Assembly: GCA_036260415.1 (NCBI GenBank)
Contig: DASZZX010000289.1
Span: forward strand, 1-9,372
Source of the DNA: DASZZX01 sp036260415
GTDB taxonomy: Bacteria > Actinomycetota > Nitriliruptoria > Nitriliruptorales > JAHWKO01
Direction: 5' to 3'
DNA: 9,372 nt
Part shown: positions 5,989 through 9,372 of the stretch, in pieces
How positions within the stretch are numbered: position 1 is the first letter of the stretch
Layout: each line of letters opens with the position of its first letter
Made by a program: the position numbers and the translations under genes
Notes under the pieces: model-generated
The model's input: the letters and a program-made list of their open reading frames with translations, nothing else
Databases searched by the model: none
What the model was told of the DNA's origin: nothing

Positions 5989-7623
5989 ATGAGCGAGCAG
6001 ATCCCGACCACCACCCCCGAACCGACCACCGCGCCCGGCGGGGTCCCCCGCGACCCGGTCAGTGCGGTCATCATGACCGACCCCGGTCGCGAGATGACCT
6101 CCACAGGCGAGCAGATCGTGGAGAACGACCTCGACGTCGATCTGGACGCGGCCATCGAAGCCACCGTGCGCTCGCTCAACGAGGGTGAGATCGTCGAAGG
6201 GGTCGTGGTCAAGGTCGACCCGGACGAGGCGTTGCTCGACATCGGCTACAAGTCGGAGGGGGTCATCCCCGCCAAGGAACTGTCGATCAAGCAGGACGTG
6301 GACCCGCGCGAGGTCGTGCAGGTCGGCGACGTGATCGAAGCGCTGGTGCTGACCAAGGAGGACGCGGAGGGTCGGCTGCTGCTCAGCAAGAAGCGCGCTC
6401 AGTACGAGCGCGCCTGGGGCACGATCGAGCGCATCTTCGCCGAGGACAAGACGGTGAAGGGCACCGTCATCGAGGTGGTCAAGGGAGGCCTGATCCTCGA
6501 TATCGGGCTGCGCGGCTTCCTGCCCGCGTCCCTGGTCGAGATGCGTCGCGTGCGCGACCTGCATCCCTACGTCGGCACCGAGCTCGAGTGCAAGATCATC
6601 GAGCTCGACAAGAACCGCAATAACGTGGTGCTGTCGCGCCGCAAGTTCCTCGAGGAGACCCAGGCCGAGTTCCGCCAGGAGTTCCTGAACAGCCTGCAGA
6701 AGGGCGAGATCCGCAAGGGCGTGGTCTCCTCGATCGTCAACTTCGGGGCCTTCGTGGACCTCGGCGGAGTGGACGGCCTGGTGCACGTCTCGGAGCTCTC
6801 GTGGCAGCACATCGACCATCCCAGCGAGGTGGTCGAGGTGGGCGACGAGGTCAACGTCGAGGTGCTGGACGTGGACCTCGACCGCGAGCGCGTGTCGCTG
6901 TCGCTGAAGGCGACGCAGGAGGATCCCTGGACCAAGTTCGCTCGCGAAAAGAGCGTCGGGGACGTGGTCGAGGGCGAGGTCACCAAGCTGGTCCCGTTCG
7001 GCGCGTTCGTGAAGGTGGCGGAGGGCATCGAGGGCCTGGTGCACATTTCCGAGCTGGCGGAGCACCACGTGGAGGCGCCCGAGGCGGTGGTCAACGTCGG
7101 CGACAGGATCGACGTGAAGGTGATCGACATCGACACCGTCCGCCGCCGCATCAGCCTGTCGTTGAAGCAGGTCCGCGCACCGTCGCGAGAGGCCATGACC
7201 GGGCCGGGGGCGCTGACACCCGAGCAGATCGCCCTGGCCGAGACCGCGTACGTCGCCGGAGAGCGGGGGGCGCCCACCGCCGGAGTGTCCCTGGGCGAGC
7301 AACTGCGTCAGGCGGGTTTCGCCCACTCCGCCGAGCAGCCGGGCGAGCCCGCCGCCCCGGCACCCTCCGAGCAGGCCGCGGCGCAAGCGGCACCCGAGGT
7401 GGGGGAGCCAGCGCTCGAGGGGCAGTTCGCTGACCCGACCGCCCCGTCGACGGGCGACGTGTCCGGTGCGGACCTCACCCAGGTCGAGGGCGAGGTGCCG
7501 GACACCGCGCAGGATCCGCACCCGACCCCCGAGGCTCCGGACGCGTCGGCACGGGCGGTCGCGCGAGCGCCCGACGAGGCCGATCTGTCACAGGCCGAGG
7601 AGGCCCCGACCGAGGAAGTCTGA
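5989..7623 (+). CDS. rpsA: Ribosomal protein S1
   Basis: S1 binds mRNA on the small ribosomal subunit and aids initiation. The 544-residue product has four S1 (OB-fold) repeats at about 64-135, 153-218, 238-308 and 323-393, the usual actinobacterial number against six in Escherichia coli. Repeats 3 and 4 carry the classic RNA-binding signature (NFGAFVDLGGVDGLVHVSEL and PFGAFVKVAEGIEGLVHISE), and repeats 1 and 2 read almost like mycobacterial S1 (LLDIGYKSEGVIP, GGLILDIGLRGFLP). An N-terminal stretch rich in Thr and Pro (1-20) and a 150-residue acidic, Ala/Pro/Glu-rich C-terminal tail (395-544) lie outside the repeats. ATG 5989 has only a distant AGGA; in-frame ATGs at 6073 and 6094 have no ribosome site at all but would give an N-terminus nearer the family norm. 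The gene follows polA and precedes coaE by six bases, the order also found in mycobacteria. Confidence 0.97.
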   Translation: MSEQIPTTTPEPTTAPGGVPRDPVSAVIMTDPGREMTSTGEQIVENDLDVDLDAAIEATVRSLNEGEIVEGVVVKVDPDEALLDIGYKSEGVIPAKELSIKQDVDPREVVQVGDVIEALVLTKEDAEGRLLLSKKRAQYERAWGTIERIFAEDKTVKGTVIEVVKGGLILDIGLRGFLPASLVEMRRVRDLHPYVGTELECKIIELDKNRNNVVLSRRKFLEETQAEFRQEFLNSLQKGEIRKGVVSSIVNFGAFVDLGGVDGLVHVSELSWQHIDHPSEVVEVGDEVNVEVLDVDLDRERVSLSLKATQEDPWTKFAREKSVGDVVEGEVTKLVPFGAFVKVAEGIEGLVHISELAEHHVEAPEAVVNVGDRIDVKVIDIDTVRRRISLSLKQVRAPSREAMTGPGALTPEQIALAETAYVAGERGAPTAGVSLGEQLRQAGFAHSAEQPGEPAAPAPSEQAAAQAAPEVGEPALEGQFADPTAPSTGDVSGADLTQVEGEVPDTAQDPHPTPEAPDASARAVARAPDEADLSQAEEAPTEEV

Positions 7624-7629
7624 GCCGGG

Positions 7630-8241
7630 GTGTACCTGGTCGGGCTGACCGGCGGGACCGGCAGCGGCAAGACCACGGTGGGGCGCATGCTCTCCCAGCG
7701 TGGCGCCGTGCTGATCGACGCCGACGAGATCGCCCGTGAGGTCGTCGAGCCCGGCACGCCCGGCTTCCAGGCGGTGGTGGAGCGGTTCGGCAGTGAGGTG
7801 GTGGCAGCCGACGGATCGCTGGATCGAGAGCGGCTCGCCGCCATCGTCTTCGACGACGAGCGGGCACGGTCCGACCTCAACGCGATCGTGCATCCACGCG
7901 TCAGGGCGCGCATCGCCGGTCGCGTCGCCGAGCTGCACGACACCGACGGGATCGTGGTGGTGGACGTGCCCTTGCTAGTCGAGACGGGACAGGCGGACGC
8001 CTACCGGGCGGTGATCGTGGTGACCGCGCCGGAGGAGACCCGTGTGGCTCGGCTGGTCCGCGAGCGCGGCATGGAGGCCGATCAGGTGCGGGCGCGGATC
8101 GCCGCGCAGGCGAACGACGAGGAACGGCTGGAGGTCGCCACGCACGTCATCCGCAACGACGGCGACCTCGGCGAGCTCGAGCAGCAGGTGGATGAGGTGT
8201 TCGCCGACCTCGCCGCCGCTGCGAGGACGGCCGGCCCATGA
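7630..8241 (+). CDS. coaE: Dephospho-CoA kinase
   Basis: CoaE phosphorylates the 3'-hydroxyl of dephospho-CoA with ATP, the last step of coenzyme A synthesis. The 203-residue product has the normal length for a single-domain enzyme. Visible motifs are the P-loop GGTGSGKT (8-15), D30 and D32 in LIDADEIAREVV, the VDVPLLVETG strand (111-120) found in this family, and the late IAAQANDEERLEVATHVIRNDG segment with R149 to N176 forming the lid-side and base-binding region. Mycobacterial CoaE carries an additional C-terminal UPF0157 (GrpB-like) domain; this one ends without it. The GTG start at 7630 follows the rpsA stop by six bases and has no strong Shine-Dalgarno, so it probably relies on ribosomes finishing rpsA. 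Its own stop overlaps the next ATG (ATGA). Confidence 0.95.
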   Translation: MYLVGLTGGTGSGKTTVGRMLSQRGAVLIDADEIAREVVEPGTPGFQAVVERFGSEVVAADGSLDRERLAAIVFDDERARSDLNAIVHPRVRARIAGRVAELHDTDGIVVVDVPLLVETGQADAYRAVIVVTAPEETRVARLVRERGMEADQVRARIAAQANDEERLEVATHVIRNDGDLGELEQQVDEVFADLAAAARTAGP

Positions 8242-8972
8242 CGGTGGTCACCACGGTCGTCTTCGACGTCGGTCTCACGCTGGTGCGTCCGGAACCGTCG
8301 TTCGCGCAGGTGTTCGCGAGCGTCTGCCGGGACTGCGGGGTGGCGGTGGCGCCGGAGGCCGTGGCCGCGGCCGAGCACCTGTGGGTCGAGCAGCACGAGC
8401 GGTGGCGTGCGGCCGGCGAGCCGTCGCCGTGGGAGGGCGACCACGACGCGGAGACGCGCTACTTCCTGGCCCTGTACCACCTCATCCTCGATCACCTGGA
8501 CGTCGACCATGACGGCAGCCTCCCCGACCGGCTGCTGGAGGCCTTCGTCGACCACACCTCCTACGGCGCCTACCCGGACGCGGTCCCCGCCCTCGCCGAA
8601 CTGTCGCGGCGGGGCGTGCGCCTGGCCGTGCTGTCCAACTGGGGGAGCCGACCGCGGCTGCGGGACGTGCTGGCCCACGCCGGCCTTGAGCGCTGGTTCG
8701 ATCCCGTGGTCGTGTCCGGAGAGGTCGGGCTGGCCAAGCCGGACCCGGCGCTGTTCCTCCACCTGCTGGATCGGCTCGGCGCCCCGGCCGGACCGCACGT
8801 CGCGTACGTGGGCGACGATCTTCACAGCGACGTGGCCCCGGCGCGCCGGCTGGGACTGCGGGCGGTGTTGGTGGACCGGTCCGGACGCAACCGACACCAC
8901 GACGGACCGCGCGTCACCGACCTGCGTCAGTTGGCCAGGGCGTTGCCGCTCCCGCGGCCGGCGGGGCCGTGA
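8238..8972 (+). CDS. HAD-superfamily hydrolase, subfamily IA type
   Basis: This 244-residue protein has the haloacid dehalogenase fold. Motif I is FDVGLTL with nucleophile D10, motif II is LSNWGS (S133), motif III is K167 in GLAKPDP, and motif IV is YVGDDLHSDV with D193, D194 and D198. A helical C1-type cap lies between about residues 15 and 105, as in subfamily I. The residue two after the nucleophile is G12, where phosphatases of this superfamily normally have a general-acid Asp. Haloacid dehalogenases and phosphonatases also lack that Asp, so the reaction need not be a plain phosphatase one; the substrate is unknown. ATG 8238 overlaps the coaE stop and has GAGGA at 8223-8227. The stop overlaps the next gene's GTG. 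Co-transcription with coaE is likely, but a role in CoA metabolism is not shown. Confidence 0.9.
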   Translation: MTVVTTVVFDVGLTLVRPEPSFAQVFASVCRDCGVAVAPEAVAAAEHLWVEQHERWRAAGEPSPWEGDHDAETRYFLALYHLILDHLDVDHDGSLPDRLLEAFVDHTSYGAYPDAVPALAELSRRGVRLAVLSNWGSRPRLRDVLAHAGLERWFDPVVVSGEVGLAKPDPALFLHLLDRLGAPAGPHVAYVGDDLHSDVAPARRLGLRAVLVDRSGRNRHHDGPRVTDLRQLARALPLPRPAGP

Positions 8973-9372
8973 GCCTCCGGCCGACGACCCGGGCGCTGCG
9001 CCTCACCGCTGCCCTCCTGACCGCCCTGCTGCTGATCGGCTCGGCGGTGGCGGTGTCACGCACCCGCGGCTCCGCGCACGACTGGGACCCCGGCGCCCGC
9101 GGGTCCCGGACACGAGAGGCGGACGAGGGGGGACCGGCGCGTCCGCCGTCCACGCCGGGCTCGACGCCGGTGCGCGGCCCGGACCTGCCGATCGATCCCG
9201 CCGCCGCCGAGGCGCTCGGGGGCGAGGCCCTGCTCGCCGCCGGACGCGACGCCGCGGCCGGCGACTGGTCGGTCCTGGGCCACCCCGATTGGCCGGCGGA
9301 GGAGCGTCCCGTCTACGTGGCGACTGCCCGGCTCGACGGCGAGCGCCGCACCGTCGACGCGGACGTCACGAT
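8969..9372 (+). CDS. Exported or membrane-anchored protein, 5' part only (runs off the window)
   Basis: The frame opens at GTG 8969, overlapping the HAD stop as GTGA, and stays open for 134 codons to the window edge. Residues 1-12 are basic (MSLRPTTRALRL), followed by a hydrophobic stretch at 12-30 (TAALLTALLLIGSAVAVS) that fits a signal peptide or an N-terminal anchor; there is no lipobox cysteine. Residues 31-75 are a charged then Pro/Gly/Ser/Thr-rich linker, as often seen outside the membrane. Folded sequence seems to begin near 78, and at 115-134 VYVATARLDGERRTVDADVT resembles the first strand pair of M1-type metallopeptidase N-terminal domains. That likeness is tentative because the zinc motif would lie beyond the window. 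A weak GGCGGGG (8960-8966) precedes the GTG. Coding is supported by the overlap and the signal-plus-linker order; the family is not settled. Confidence 0.72.
   Translation, partial: MSLRPTTRALRLTAALLTALLLIGSAVAVSRTRGSAHDWDPGARGSRTREADEGGPARPPSTPGSTPVRGPDLPIDPAAAEALGGEALLAAGRDAAAGDWSVLGHPDWPAEERPVYVATARLDGERRTVDADVT

Noticed and set aside
5240..5992. A 250-codon plus-strand frame spanning the polA 3' end to rpsA
   Set aside because: It is antisense to the 127-residue gene, has an Arg/Ala/Gly/Pro-rich composition and crosses the rpsA promoter and leader. No motif supports coding.
5095..7521. An 808-codon open frame on the minus strand across polA, the unknown gene and rpsA
   Set aside because: It covers three independently supported genes, and its composition (runs of Leu, Asp, His and Arg) is that of reversed S1 and PolA codons.
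8082..8900. A 272-codon minus-strand frame under coaE and the HAD gene
   Set aside because: It is a shadow of two genes with intact catalytic motifs on the other strand; the composition is rich in Val, Arg, His and Gln without a recognisable fold.
1..9372. Search for insertion sequences, attachment sites, CRISPR repeats, tRNA or rRNA genes and toxin-antitoxin pairs
   Set aside because: I saw no tandem or spaced repeats, no transposase or integrase motifs, no tRNA-like cloverleaf and no small paired genes. Gene packing and composition are uniform throughout.

Overview
The window is very GC-rich. It uses GTG as well as ATG starts, packs genes with 4-base stop/start overlaps, and carries the gene order polA - rpsA - coaE. 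That order, a four-S1-domain S1 protein close to the mycobacterial one, and a PolA with a degenerate 3'-5' exonuclease and a motif B tyrosine all point to an actinobacterium. The S1 tail differs from the mycobacterial form I remember, which may indicate a deep or non-mycobacterial lineage; that placement is inference. The window is chromosomal housekeeping DNA. I see no transposase, integrase, tRNA, rRNA, CRISPR array or phage gene.

Layout. (1) 24-1630, plus: the permease and ATPase of a polar amino acid ABC importer, overlapping by ATGA. The permease start also overlaps the stop of a frame entering from the left edge. (2) 1738-2562, minus: a thioredoxin-TPR protein of the YbbN/CnoX type, convergent with the transporter across a 107-base gap that has a hairpin at its left end. 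(3) 2563-2636: a 74-base divergent promoter region. (4) 2637-5321, plus: polA. (5) 5357-5740, minus: a 127-residue protein of unknown function, probably all beta, convergent with polA across a small hairpin and possibly translated from a leaderless mRNA. (6) 5741-5988: a 248-base region with a TTGACA -35 box and a structured leader before rpsA. (7) 5989-8972, plus: rpsA, coaE and a HAD hydrolase, almost without gaps. (8) From 8969 to the right edge: the start of an exported or membrane-anchored protein with a proline-rich linker, cut by the window end.

How the genes relate. The transporter pair makes one importer with a substrate-binding protein presumably encoded upstream. polA, rpsA and coaE serve DNA repair and replication, translation, and coenzyme A synthesis; they share a neighbourhood, not a pathway. 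coaE, the HAD gene and the exported protein are overlapped so that translation is probably coupled.

I found no convincing new biological system. The items most worth checking are the rpsA leader, the unusual S1 C-terminal tail, the unknown 127-residue gene and the truncated exported protein.
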